Shown here: positions 22,804-32,448 of the stretch, one piece after another
Layout: each line of letters starts with the position of its first letter
How positions within the stretch are numbered: the stretch's first letter is position 1
Assembly: GCA_030426395.1 (NCBI GenBank)
Contig: JAUHYE010000024.1
Location: forward strand, 1-34,979
DNA: 34,979 bases
Direction: 5' to 3'
Source of the DNA: Phycisphaerae bacterium
GTDB lineage: Bacteria; Planctomycetota; Phycisphaerae; Phycisphaerales; UBA1924
Notes under the pieces: model-generated
Seen by the model: the letters and a program-made list of their open reading frames with translations, nothing else
The model's database searches: none
Told to the model about the DNA's origin: nothing
Translations under genes and position numbers: made by a program

Positions 22804-23552
22804 TCGCCTTCGGCGGGCGGGAGCGCCGCGCTACCCGCTGCCGGCGCACTGACGACCTCGCGGCCCAGCGTGTCGTTGATCAGCCGCTCGATCTGCTCGG
22901 CCACATCCACGTCGTACGGCTCGTTGGGAATGCCCAACTCGTCGGCCTTCGTCTGCGCGGCCTCGATGTACAGCCGAACCTGCGGTGCCGTCGGGTTCTG
23001 GAGCGGCTGCAAGTCCCCGTCCTCGTCACGCTGCGAGATGGGCTCGAGGATCGGGTCGAGGTCGTCCATTTCCATCTGGTCTTCCACGAACGCCCGCTGC
23101 AGCCGCTGTGTGGCCAGCGTGCCGGCGGCTTTCTCCTCGTCGGTCAGCCCGGCCGCCTTGAGGCTGTTGGCCTCGACGTACTCGAGCAGGCCGATGGGCA
23201 GGATCGCGTGGTCTTCCATCGCCTCGATGACCTGGCCCAGGTCCTCGAAGGTCACGTCGCCATTCTCGAACGCGAGCGTGAGCTGGTCGATTTGGGTGTT
23301 GATCCGGCCCTGCTGGTCGGCCGGCAGCTTCGACTCCTGCAACGCCGCCTTCATGCCGGCGTTCATCGCGCTGGCGGTCCAGCCCTTCCAGTTCATCCAG
23401 ACGATGACACCGCCGACAACCACCAGCACGGCGATGACGCCCAGCACCGCCAGGCAACCCACCAGGAGATTGCCGCGGCGAGCGGCGAGCTGACGACCAC
23501 GATATGTACGGACGATATTTGGCACAGGGAGCCCCCATCTTGGCGAACACAT
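22713..23552 (-). CDS. Membrane-anchored acidic protein of unknown function
   Basis: Protein of up to 279 residues with a single membrane segment near residues 28-50 (LLVGCLAVLGVIAVLVVVGGVIVW) after a basic N-terminus, so the bulk is probably outside the membrane. The soluble part is helical and acidic (NTQIDQLTLAFENGDVTFEDLGQ, DQMEMDDLDPILEP). The last 35 residues are a Pro/Glu/Asp repeat-like tail (DDPEPVEEPAEEPDEPTGGG), encoded antisense to the Gly/Ser tail of the permease. The start is uncertain: ATG 23552 has no evident ribosome-binding site, and GTG 23525 is an in-frame alternative. I do not recognise the family. Confidence 0.72.
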   Translation of the reverse strand: MCSPRWGLPVPNIVRTYRGRQLAARRGNLLVGCLAVLGVIAVLVVVGGVIVWMNWKGWTASAMNAGMKAALQESKLPADQQGRINTQIDQLTLAFENGDVTFEDLGQVIEAMEDHAILPIGLLEYVEANSLKAAGLTDEEKAAGTLATQRLQRAFVEDQMEMDDLDPILEPISQRDEDGDLQPLQNPTAPQVRLYIEAAQTKADELGIPNEPYDVDVAEQIERLINDTLGREVVSAPAAGSAALPPAEGDQGDAGSEPVDDPEPVEEPAEEPDEPTGGG

Positions 23553-23591
23553 GGAACCGCGAATCTTTGGCCCGCACGGGCCTGCCGTCTC

Positions 23592-23619
23592 TTGACGCTG
23601 GGAAACTGGCGGTTACGCT
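23592..23619 (+). promoter_or_regulatory. Putative promoter of tRNA-Asn
   Basis: TTGACG (23592-23597) is followed after 16 bp by TACGCT (23614-23619). The -35 matches that of the trp promoter exactly; the -10 is weak. Position 22 bp before the tRNA fits a short 5' leader. Confidence 0.45.
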
Positions 23620-23640
23620 TTCGCCTCGACATCTCAGCGA

Positions 23641-23712
23641 TCCCCGATAGCTCAATGGTAGAGCGAGCGGCTGTTAACCGCTAGGTTGCAGGTTCGAGTC
23701 CTGCTCGGGGAG
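23641..23712 (+). tRNA. tRNA-Asn (anticodon GTT)
   Basis: Full cloverleaf. The acceptor stem is TCCCCGA (23641-23647) with TCGGGGA (23705-23711) and discriminator G. The D-arm contains AGCTCAATGGTAGAGC, the anticodon arm GCGGCTGTTAACCGC with GTT, and the T-arm GCAGG-TTCGAGT-CCTGC. CCA is not encoded and must be added by the nucleotidyltransferase. It decodes both Asn codons. Confidence 0.97.
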
Positions 23713-23717
23713 CTTCC

Positions 23718-23750
23718 CAGGCCCGCGTCCGATGGATGTGGGCCTGTTTT
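23718..23750 (+). terminator. Rho-independent terminator after tRNA-Asn
   Basis: CAGGCCCGCGTCC (23718-23730) pairs with GGATGTGGGCCTG (23734-23746), 13 bp with two G-T wobbles and a GAT loop, followed by TTTT. It starts five bases after the tRNA 3' end. Confidence 0.85.
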
Positions 23751-23906
23751 GTAGGCCAACGGCATTCCCGCCCGGCCCGCTCGCGTGCCCACCCTCGCCG
23801 GCGATGCGGTTCGATGGTGTGCTGCCCGGGGCTTCGGCCGGCCTCCGAGCCCCTCTTGGGGTGTTTGCCACCCGGTGGCGACCATCGCGCGGGATGACCC
23901 AAACAT

Positions 23907-23949
23907 GAACGAAAACCGTATCCGATGGCATCGGGTACGGTTTTCGTTC
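23907..23949. repeat. Long near-perfect inverted repeat (43 nt hairpin)
   Basis: GAACGAAAACCGTA (23907-23920) and TACGGTTTTCGTTC (23936-23949) are perfectly complementary. Inside, CCGAT and ATCGG pair around a GGC loop, with one T-G wobble at the junction, giving a 20-bp stem. It stands about 160 bases beyond the tRNA terminator and directly before the 21-bp array of locus B. It is not followed by a T-tract. Confidence 0.75.
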
Positions 23950-23961
23950 AACCGACAACGA

Positions 23962-24171
23962 TTTTCCCTGCTGGGAAAACCGTCTTCCCTGCTGCCAGAA
24001 CCATTTTCCCTGCTGGGAGAACCGTCATTCCTGCTGGAAAAACCGCCTTCCCCGCTGCCAGAACCGTGTTCCCTGCTGGGAAAACTGCTCCCCCAGTTGC
24101 CTCTGCCATCTTCCCACCAGGAGAAAACGTTCCCCCAGCTACCAGAGCCATCTTCCCACCAGGAGGAGCCG
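23962..24171. repeat. Tandem 21-bp repeat array (ten units), locus B
   Basis: Ten 21-bp units run head to tail with no gaps, starting at 23962, 23983, 24004, 24025, 24046, 24067, 24088, 24109, 24130 and 24151. Several carry the palindrome TTTTCCCTGCTGGGAAAA or variants of it. GGGA-type units and CCAGA-type units partly alternate, hinting at a 42-bp higher order. Three open frames cross it and read as heptapeptide repeats (for example FSLLGKP/SSLLPEP), none with a credible start or ribosome-binding site. The flanking DNA, 23751-23906 and 24172-24302, shows nothing else I can name. Confidence 0.8.
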
Positions 24172-24302
24172 TTCACCCTACCGCATGTGCGGATCGTCCC
24201 GGCTGGCGGGGCGGCTCCCGAGTGGCCGCGACGGCCGTGTCCCCATCAAAGTCTGGACTGCGGGCCCGGTCTCCCGTGGACAGGCGAGTTCGGTCCCGAG
24301 CC

Positions 24303-24701
24303 TCACGCCGGCCAGATGTCCGCGTCCATCACTTCCACGGAGTTCCCCGCCGGGTCTCGGAAGTAGATCGACCGGCCCGCCCGGAAGAACCCCGTCGGCC
24401 ACGCCACCTCCCGCTCGATCTCGACGCCGTGCTCGGCCAGCCGCGCGGGCCACGCGTCGAGGTCATCGACGCGGAACGCCACGTGCCCCGGCCCGGTCGC
24501 CCCGTGGCTCGGCACGTCCCGCCCCGGCCGCCCCGACCACGTGGGCTCGAACAACAACAGCACCGACGCCTCGCTTACCCGCAGCACCGCCATCCGCTCA
24601 CTGGGCTCTTCCAGCAGACGCAGGCCAACGACCTCCGCGTAGAAGCGTGCGGTGGCGACGGGGTCGGGGGTGTAGAGGATGGTTTCGAGGAGGGTGGGCA
24701 T
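24303..24701 (-). CDS. VOC-family (glyoxalase/bleomycin-resistance-like) protein
   Basis: Small metal-dependent or binding protein of 132 residues with the vicinal-oxygen-chelate fold of paired beta-alpha-beta-beta-beta units. Visible landmarks are PDPVATARFYAEVVGLRLLEE, the strand AVLRVSEASVLLLFEP, the metal-ligand-like histidine in GPGHVAFRVDDLDAWPARLAEHGVEI, and the C-terminal SIYFRDPAGNSVEVMD, the classical second half. The substrate cannot be told. I chose ATG 24701 because MPTLLETILYTPDPV is the usual family start. It begins one base after the stop of the FRG gene (TAG-C-ATG), so it is the third cistron after lepA. Its G+C is high like the host, unlike the FRG gene. Confidence 0.88.
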   Translation of the reverse strand: MPTLLETILYTPDPVATARFYAEVVGLRLLEEPSERMAVLRVSEASVLLLFEPTWSGRPGRDVPSHGATGPGHVAFRVDDLDAWPARLAEHGVEIEREVAWPTGFFRAGRSIYFRDPAGNSVEVMDADIWPA

Positions 24702-24702
24702 G

Positions 24703-25457
24703 CTACTCAACGTCGACAAACCGGGTCGCGGAGACCTCGGCTGCAAGGTGTTGCAGATCGGGAAACAGCGATGATTGTCGCACACCGAGAAGATGCAACT
24801 GAGACAATAGCCTTTGCTTACTAGCTGCGGGAATATTCCACTTAATCAAGAATTCGTAAGCTTTAGGGTGACTGTCTAAGCTCTCTGCCCTGCCATGCAC
24901 CGTGAATGCCCCCTGCTGAGCGAACATTCGCCAATCAACTTCGTTTGGAAGTGCGAAAGCTATCGGCTCTAACTGAGGTGCATTTCGTTCGAACACAGGG
25001 CGAACGATGTTCTTAACTCGATCACCAGCCAACGACACCTCTTCGGGCACGTCAAGCTCTATCTGATTGAGTCTCGCGGTGTTGAGAGCGTAGAGTGATG
25101 CGTCATGCGAAGCTTCTGATATGTCTGCACAAGCGAAGTAGCAAGCGACCAATACTGACTCGGTCCAGTCAAGCACTCTACACGGCAGCCCATAGTGCCT
25201 CATGAGTGACAACCAACCAGCTTGATCATTCCGATCGGGGCAGGATGCATATCTTAACGCGGACTTGCGTACGAAGTTATTGGCAAGAGTGATTTCCACG
25301 GGCCGCTTGCATGCGCGGTCAAGTGTCGTACTGAGTGTCCAATTACAGTCTGCATGCCCGCGGAAGTAGGGCTGTATGCCAAACAGTTCGTGAGATTTCT
25401 CTGCAGCCCAAATGAGTTGCTGAACGGAGTCTATTTTGAACTTTGGATCAGGAACAA

Positions 25458-25461
<4 letters not shown>
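24703..25461 (-). CDS. FRG-domain protein
   Basis: Protein of 252 residues with the FRG domain named for its Phe-Arg-Gly motif: QPYFRGHADCNWTLSTTLDRA near residue 30, then the family core LMRHYGLPCRVLDWTESVLVACYFAC near 87-112. FRG proteins are common in phages, mobile DNA and defence-type loci; their biochemistry is not settled, so I name no activity. The gene stands out in composition: I counted about 47% G+C at 24841-24900, against clearly GC-richer lepA and VOC genes. Its ATG overlaps the lepA stop by four bases (ATGA), so a probably acquired gene is translated in step with a core gene. Its stop is one base before the next start. Confidence 0.85.
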
Positions 25462-27278
<1,817 letters not shown>

Positions 27279-27500
27279 GCGGGCTGGGTGCTCCGGGTCG
27301 GTCGGCTGCGAATCAGGTACGGAACTTGGCCGGGGCGCACCCCGAAGCGAGCATTGTAGTTCGTACGCGCCCCCGATCCGGGCTTGTTGAGCCACCAGAT
27401 CGTGCGGGGCAGCCCGCGCGGGCTTGCCTTTGTGTCTAGCCCCCCACCGCCGACCAGCCACGACGCGACGCCCAATCGCAAGGCCTCGCGCTCTGTGGCG

Positions 27501-28862
27501 ATGCGGGTGCTGTGGAGCTTCCTGCCCGAATCGATCCCGCCCATGGCCCGCGCCAACTACCGGCGCGAGGCTCTGGCAGCCGTCTTCATCCCTTTTGCCC
27601 TGGCCGCTACCGAAGGCTCGATCATCAGCGTGCTCGTCCGCGTGGCCTACGAGGGCCGCGTCGACACCGTGCTGCTCAACCTGGCCGTGGGTGTCCTCGC
27701 CGCGGCGCCGGCGATGGCCAACATCACCAGCTTCGTGTGGGTTAAGCTCAGCCACGGCTCGCCCAAGATCCGCTTCATGAACCTGCTCCAGCTCGCCCTG
27801 CTGGCGATGGTGCTGGTCATCGCCTTCAGCCCGCGGTCGGGGCTGGGCCTGGTCACCACCACGCTCGCCGTCGTGGCCGGCCGCATGTTCTGGGCAGGGC
27901 TGGTGACCATCCGCTCGACCGTCTGGAGCTACAACTACCGCCGCGACACCCGGGCCCAGATCACCGGCAAGTTCGCAACGATCCAGGTCCTCTCGCTGGC
28001 CATCCTGGGCCTCGGTCTGGGCCAGGCGATGGACCTGGACGACCGCGCCTTCCGCGTCATGCTGCCCCTGGGCGTGCTGCTGGCAGCCATCGGCGTGTGG
28101 CACTATTCCAAGATACGCGTCCGCCACGAGGCCTCCCTCCTCGCCGGCGAGCGTCGGGGTGAATCGCGCAAGGCGGTCTCGCTCAACCCCTGGTCGGTCG
28201 TGCGCACGCTGCGCGATGACCGTCCCTTCGCGCGGTTCATGTCGGCCCAGTTCATGCTGGGCATGGGCAACATGATGGCGGGCGCCCCCCTCGTACTCGT
28301 GCTCCGCGAGCAATTCGAGCTCGAGTACCTCGCGGGCATCCTCATCGCCAGTTCGATCCCGATGGGCCTCATGCCGCTGTTCATCCCCGTGTGGGCCAGG
28401 CTGCTCGACCACACGCACATCGTCCGCTTCCGAACCATCCACAGCTGGGCGTTCCTGCTCAACCTCTCGCTCATGATCGTGGGCGTGTGGACCGGCCAGC
28501 TCTGGCTCATCGTCCTGGCCTCCATCGCCAAGGGCATCGCCTTTGCCGGCGGTGTGCTCGCGTGGAACCTGGGCCACCTCGACTTCGCCCCGCCGGGCCG
28601 CGAGTCGCAGTACATGGGCGTTCACGTGACGCTCACCGGCGTGCGCGGTGCCCTCGCCCCCATGCTCGGCGTATCGATCTACACCATCGCCGCCAGTTCG
28701 GGCTTCCACTTCAGCCCGGGCGCTTGGACCTACGCCCTGTGCCTTCTTGTGGCCGGCTGCGGCACAGCGGCGTTCTTCGTGCTGGCCAAGGATCCCGCGG
28801 TCCGGCGGCGCATCCGCGAGGCGCCCTTCGAGACCGCACCGCCCAGCCGCACCAGCGCCTGA
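27501..28862 (+). CDS. MFS-type transporter
   Basis: Multi-pass membrane protein of about 453 residues with roughly twelve hydrophobic segments in two halves, separated by a basic central loop (SLLAGERRGESRKAVSLNPWSVVRTLRDDRPF). The arrangement is that of the major facilitator superfamily, but the classical A-motif is weak, so substrate class is unclear. Segments include AAVFIPFALAATEGSIISVLV, LLNLAVGVLAAAPAMANITSFVW, GVLLAAIGVWHYSKI and AYLCL-type C-terminal helices. Start is uncertain: ATG 27501 (MRVLWSFLPESIPP) and GTG 27432 are both in frame, and neither has a clear ribosome-binding site. Divergent from lepA; threonine aldolase follows after 23 bases. Confidence 0.82.
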   Translation: MRVLWSFLPESIPPMARANYRREALAAVFIPFALAATEGSIISVLVRVAYEGRVDTVLLNLAVGVLAAAPAMANITSFVWVKLSHGSPKIRFMNLLQLALLAMVLVIAFSPRSGLGLVTTTLAVVAGRMFWAGLVTIRSTVWSYNYRRDTRAQITGKFATIQVLSLAILGLGLGQAMDLDDRAFRVMLPLGVLLAAIGVWHYSKIRVRHEASLLAGERRGESRKAVSLNPWSVVRTLRDDRPFARFMSAQFMLGMGNMMAGAPLVLVLREQFELEYLAGILIASSIPMGLMPLFIPVWARLLDHTHIVRFRTIHSWAFLLNLSLMIVGVWTGQLWLIVLASIAKGIAFAGGVLAWNLGHLDFAPPGRESQYMGVHVTLTGVRGALAPMLGVSIYTIAASSGFHFSPGAWTYALCLLVAGCGTAAFFVLAKDPAVRRRIREAPFETAPPSRTSA

Positions 28863-28885
28863 CCGCACAAGCATTGGAGACCCGT

Positions 28886-29989
28886 ATGGGCGCCCCAACC
28901 CCCGAACTGGCCATCGACCTCCGCAGCGACACCGTCACCCGCCCCACCGACGCCATGCGCGAAGCGATGGCAGGGGCCCAGGTCGGTGACGACGTGCAGG
29001 AGGGCGACCCAACCGTCCGCAAGCTCGAAGCCCGCGTCGCCAACATGCTCGGCAAGGAAGCGGCGATTTACGTCCCCAGCGGAACCATGGCCAACCTGCT
29101 GGCCATCAAGACCCAGACCCAGCCTGGAGACGAGATCGTCACCCACGAGCAGTCCCATATCTACCACTGGGAGACCGGCGGATACGCGGCCGTCGCGAGC
29201 TGTTCGATCCGGCTCATTCCGGGAGAACGCGGCCAATTCACACCCCAAACCCTCCACCGCAACATCCGCTTCGAAGACCAGCACTGCCCGCCCACCCGCA
29301 TGGTCGCCATCGAGAACACCCACAACAAGGGCGGCGGGCACGTGTGGGACCTGAACGCCATCGATGCCATCGCCGACGAGGCCAAGGCCCTCAACCTCCG
29401 CTTCCACGTTGATGGCGCGCGCCTCTGGAACGCCCACATCGCTACGGGCCAGCCGCTTTCGCGCCTCGTGCGAGACGCCAACAGCGTCAGCGTGTGCTTC
29501 TCAAAGGGCCTGGGCGCCCCGGTCGGTTCGGCCCTGGCCGCCGATGCCAAGACCATCACCCTGGCCCGCCGTTGGCGCAAGCTGCTGGGCGGCGCGATGC
29601 GTCAGTCCGGCATTATCGCCGCAGCCGCGTTGTACGCACTGGACCACCACATCGATCGCTTAGCCCATGACCACGCCCATGCGCGGCTCTTGGCAGACGC
29701 CATTACCGAGTGCCCCGGAATGGCCCTCGATCCTCTGGACGTGCGCACCAATATCGTCTTCGCGCGCGTGGCGCCCGATGAACCGCTGGAAACCCAGCAG
29801 AAGCTCGCCGACGAGCTGTGTGGGTTGCTCGCCGGCGAAGGTGTGGGTGTCCTGTCCGAAGGCGACGGTCGCGTGCGGGCGGTGTTCCACCTTGGAATCT
29901 CGACCGAACAAGCCAAGCAAGCGGCCCAAGCCTGGAAGGCTTGCGCCGCTCAATTCGTCGGTATCAACTCGCCCGGCACCAGTCGGTAA
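28886..29989 (+). CDS. ltaE: Low-specificity L-threonine aldolase
   Basis: PLP enzyme that splits L-threonine and L-allo-threonine into glycine and acetaldehyde. The protein is 367 residues with the family opening IDLRSDTVTRPTDAMREAM, YVPSGTMANLLAI, AIENTHNKGGG, the PLP aspartate D176 in FHVDGARLWNA, and the PLP lysine K207 in SVCFSKGLGAPVGS, followed by RKLLGGAMRQSGIIAAA. A GGAGA site lies eight bases before ATG 28886. It is probably cotranscribed with the MFS gene, 23 bases upstream. Its last 26 bases overlap the convergent PilZ gene. Confidence 0.95.
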   Translation: MGAPTPELAIDLRSDTVTRPTDAMREAMAGAQVGDDVQEGDPTVRKLEARVANMLGKEAAIYVPSGTMANLLAIKTQTQPGDEIVTHEQSHIYHWETGGYAAVASCSIRLIPGERGQFTPQTLHRNIRFEDQHCPPTRMVAIENTHNKGGGHVWDLNAIDAIADEAKALNLRFHVDGARLWNAHIATGQPLSRLVRDANSVSVCFSKGLGAPVGSALAADAKTITLARRWRKLLGGAMRQSGIIAAAALYALDHHIDRLAHDHAHARLLADAITECPGMALDPLDVRTNIVFARVAPDEPLETQQKLADELCGLLAGEGVGVLSEGDGRVRAVFHLGISTEQAKQAAQAWKACAAQFVGINSPGTSR

Positions 29990-30341
29990 TCTCGCCACTG
30001 GCCGCGAGCATCGAGGCCTTCGAGAGCGCCTGGCGCCGCTCGGGCGTGACGTTCTCGAACCTGATTCCAGCAACCCAGCCGAAAACTCGACGGCGTTCGA
30101 CGCGCGTAATGACGCCCTCGAACTCAAGCTTGCCCAAACCCCAGTCCAGTTGGAGCATGATCTTCTCGCCCTCTTCACCTGGCCGAGGGCCACGCCCGGC
30201 GATCTTCACGCCGCCGGCGGATAGATCAAGCACGTCGCCAAGGTCGCACGAAACGCCCTCGGGCGAGATACGCCCCGTGCGACGCTTCTGGTTGGGATCG
30301 GGTTCGGATGGGATCGGGATCATGTAGGGCCACCGCATCAT
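29964..30341 (-). CDS. PilZ-domain protein (c-di-GMP receptor-like)
   Basis: Single-domain protein of 125 residues. The two c-di-GMP motifs are intact: RxxxR at R20-R24 (RRTGR) and DxSxxG at D39-G44 (DLSAGG), followed by beta-strand-rich KIMLQLDWGLGKLEFEGVITRVERRRVFGWVAGIRFENV. It should therefore bind cyclic di-GMP and relay it to a partner. ATG 30341 is preferred because GGAG lies eight bases upstream; a longer frame exists but has no such site. It lies 162 bases downstream of the fapA-like gene on the same strand, with a possible terminator between, and overlaps ltaE tail to tail. Confidence 0.88.
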   Translation of the reverse strand: MMRWPYMIPIPSEPDPNQKRRTGRISPEGVSCDLGDVLDLSAGGVKIAGRGPRPGEEGEKIMLQLDWGLGKLEFEGVITRVERRRVFGWVAGIRFENVTPERRQALSKASMLAASGEITDWCRAS

Positions 30342-30376
30342 GTTTGGATCTCCGTGTCTGGGGACAGCAGACCACG

Positions 30377-30407
30377 AAAACCCGGGACGGGCAATATCAA
30401 CCCGCCC
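30377..30407 (-). terminator. Possible terminator between fapA-like gene and pilZ
   Basis: On the minus strand GGGCGGG pairs with CCCGTCC (one G-T wobble; plus coordinates 30401-30407 and 30385-30391) around a nine-base loop. CGGG and TTTT (30377-30380) follow. If active it separates pilZ from the upstream cistrons; pilZ would then need its own promoter, which I do not see in the remaining 36 bases. Confidence 0.35.
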
Positions 30408-30503
30408 AGAACGAACATCGGACGCCACGACGCCTATCTCCAACCGAAAACGTCCAACCGGATTCACATTTATCGAGACGTCGAAACCCTGATTCTGGGA
30501 CTG

Positions 30504-32024
30504 TCATGCCGCCTTGGTAGTGTCCCTGAGAGATGGGCTATCGAGCCAGCGCTCAAGTTCGTCCAGGTCGGCGCTGCCCGGGGCGGGATGCAGCTTCGCC
30601 TTGGATGCCAGCGGCGTAGCCGAACTCCCGTGACGCATGACCAACGTTCCCTGATCGTCACAGGCGATAACGACCGGGCCACGGATGGCCTGCCGGACTG
30701 TCGCGGCCTGGCTCCCGATAGCCAACGTGACGCCGGGCATGATCGCCTTCTCCACGGCAATAGTGGCACCCCCGAGCTTCTTGTACGCGGCCAACACCCG
30801 CTCGATCGCGGCCCGGATGGCCGGAAACCGCGACTGCTCGCTCACGATCTCGAATTCCAGCCTCGAGATTTCCCGCGACTGCGAGGGCGACGGTTTCACC
30901 GCGGCCAAGCGGAGGTCTGCCAACTGTTGCTTTGCTCGATCGATGCGCGAGACTGTCTGGGGCAGTAGCTCCTCGAGCATCCGTGCGCACGCGTCCATCT
31001 CGGCATCGACGCCAATGCGCACGAGCGTCTCGGCCTCGGCTTCGCCGCCGAGCATGCGGACTTCTCCGCCGAACCGTGCCCACAGCTCGCCCCCCACCAC
31101 CGTGCACGAGGGCGATCGAACGCACCGACCAACATGCGTGGTGCAGTTGGTGACCTCGCGTTGCACGTGCAGGTCGTACGCCACCCTCACCAACGCGCCG
31201 TCGAGATACTTCGCTTCGAGGTCTCCACCAACCGTCAGTTCGCCCTTGCCTCGCCCTGCCATCCCGCGGTGCAGAACGACCGATCCCTTGGCGATGACAT
31301 CGGCAGCTTCGATCAATTCGACGACCTCCAGATTGCCGCCGACCTCCACATCGAAGCAATCGCGCACGCCCTTGCCAATCGTTACGTCGCCTGGGAACTT
31401 CACGTTCCCGGTACTGAAGTCCACAGATTCGGCGATCTCGAGCACGGGATCGATCCTGAGCTTCAACGCGGTCAGTTCCACGCGTCCCTTGTGCAGGGAC
31501 ACGACCGTGCCGTCGCAGTTGACTTCGACGGTGTCGTCCAGCTTCAACTGGCACGGCTTGCCGGCAGTAGCCCTGACGACCTCGCCGCGCACGTCTACTC
31601 CGTCCTCGGCCTCGGTGTGCTGATAGAGCCTGCCAACAACCTGCCCCTGCTCGACGATGATGAACGCCGAGCGGCCGTAGTGATCGAACGCCGGTTCCTG
31701 GCCATCGCTTGGCGCCTTCGCTTCTGTTGGAGCCAGTTCCGCACTCAGTTCGAATCGGCCATCCTCGCCATGGACCGGAGGCTTGCCCTGGGCCACCACC
31801 ACCTCGGCCATCGAGTCGGGGTCGCCGGCGAGTTGTTGCGACAGCTTGGCCGCCGCGTCCGGCATGACGGAATCGGGATCGACGCCCCGGGCGGACAGGA
31901 TCGCCGCGACGGAATCCTGGGTGATCAGGGTCGGGTCGAATCCAGGATCGATCTGGAGCGTGGCCCTCAGCCCATCGGATGAAATCGCCACGCGACTGGA
32001 CTTCTCGAGCGCCTCTGTGCTCAT
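30504..32024 (-). CDS. DUF342 / FapA-like polymer-forming protein
   Basis: Protein of 506 residues of the DUF342 family, named FapA ('flagellar assembly protein A') in some annotations. The middle part (about 150-330) is a chain of glycine-spaced beta strands: GDVTIGKGVRDCFDVEVGGNLEVVELIEAADVIAKGSVVLHRGMAG, then LTVGGDLEAKYLDGALVRVAYDLHV. This right-handed beta-helix is typical of the family. A coiled coil follows (RIDRAKQQLADLRLA, EISRLEFEIVSEQSRF). ATG 32024 has GAGGA about eight bases upstream. It lies 29 bases downstream of cheY. Link to motility or c-di-GMP signalling is inferred from cheX, cheY and pilZ around it. Confidence 0.85.
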   Translation of the reverse strand: MSTEALEKSSRVAISSDGLRATLQIDPGFDPTLITQDSVAAILSARGVDPDSVMPDAAAKLSQQLAGDPDSMAEVVVAQGKPPVHGEDGRFELSAELAPTEAKAPSDGQEPAFDHYGRSAFIIVEQGQVVGRLYQHTEAEDGVDVRGEVVRATAGKPCQLKLDDTVEVNCDGTVVSLHKGRVELTALKLRIDPVLEIAESVDFSTGNVKFPGDVTIGKGVRDCFDVEVGGNLEVVELIEAADVIAKGSVVLHRGMAGRGKGELTVGGDLEAKYLDGALVRVAYDLHVQREVTNCTTHVGRCVRSPSCTVVGGELWARFGGEVRMLGGEAEAETLVRIGVDAEMDACARMLEELLPQTVSRIDRAKQQLADLRLAAVKPSPSQSREISRLEFEIVSEQSRFPAIRAAIERVLAAYKKLGGATIAVEKAIMPGVTLAIGSQAATVRQAIRGPVVIACDDQGTLVMRHGSSATPLASKAKLHPAPGSADLDELERWLDSPSLRDTTKAA

Positions 32025-32053
32025 GGAGTGTCCTCAAGCCGAGCCATGCACGC

Positions 32054-32425
32054 TCAGGCCGCCTCGCGCGCCGCGAGCGTTTCCTGGATACGCTGGCTCA
32101 ACAGGTCTGGCGTGAATGGCTTGATCACGAAGTTGTCAACCCCAGCCTTGACAGCCTCGACCACCCGAGCCCTTTCGGCCTCGCTGGCAACCATGATGAT
32201 GGGCGTCGTCGCGTCGCTCTGGCGGAACGCCTTCACGAAGCTCAGCCCGTCCATGTTGGGCATTCTCCAATCCACCAGCAGCAGGTCCGGCGCCGAACTC
32301 TCCAACAACGCGAGCGCCTCTTCGCCGTCGGAGGCTTCCTGCACCTCCGTATACCCCAGTTGCGACAGCACGGATTTCTGGACCTCTCGCATGGTCCTCG
32401 AATCGTCAATGAGCATGACCTTCAT
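32054..32425 (-). CDS. cheY: CheY-like response regulator, single receiver domain
   Basis: Stand-alone receiver of 123 residues with acidic pocket D7/D8, phosphorylation site D52 (LLVDWRMPNMDG) and lysine K102 (IKPF). The switch Thr of CheY is replaced: the strand reads IIMVASEAE, with Ala (A80) in the Thr position and Ser next to it, which may change output. ATG 32425 with AGGAG eight bases upstream was chosen over an in-frame start 13 codons earlier. It lies between cheX and the DUF342 gene, 23 and 29 bases away, as one operon. Its cognate kinase is not in the window. Confidence 0.93.
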   Translation of the reverse strand: MKVMLIDDSRTMREVQKSVLSQLGYTEVQEASDGEEALALLESSAPDLLLVDWRMPNMDGLSFVKAFRQSDATTPIIMVASEAERARVVEAVKAGVDNFVIKPFTPDLLSQRIQETLAAREAA

Positions 32426-32448
32426 TGCGCTTCTCCTCACATGGAGCC

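Noticed and set aside
21561-23684. 707-aa plus-strand reading frame through the permease and next gene
   Set aside because: Arg-rich frame-shifted shadow of the permease with no ribosome-binding site; it even runs into the tRNA.
23962-23982. ParB-type parS centromere site
   Set aside because: The palindrome TTTTCCCTGCTGGGAAAA does not match the conserved parS core, so no such claim is made.
23962-24171. CRISPR array
   Set aside because: The repeats are contiguous with no spacers between them, and no cas gene is present.
27279-28898. N-terminal extension of lepA on the minus strand
   Set aside because: The extension is His/Gly/Glu-rich antisense of the MFS gene, and the family start at 27278 is clear.
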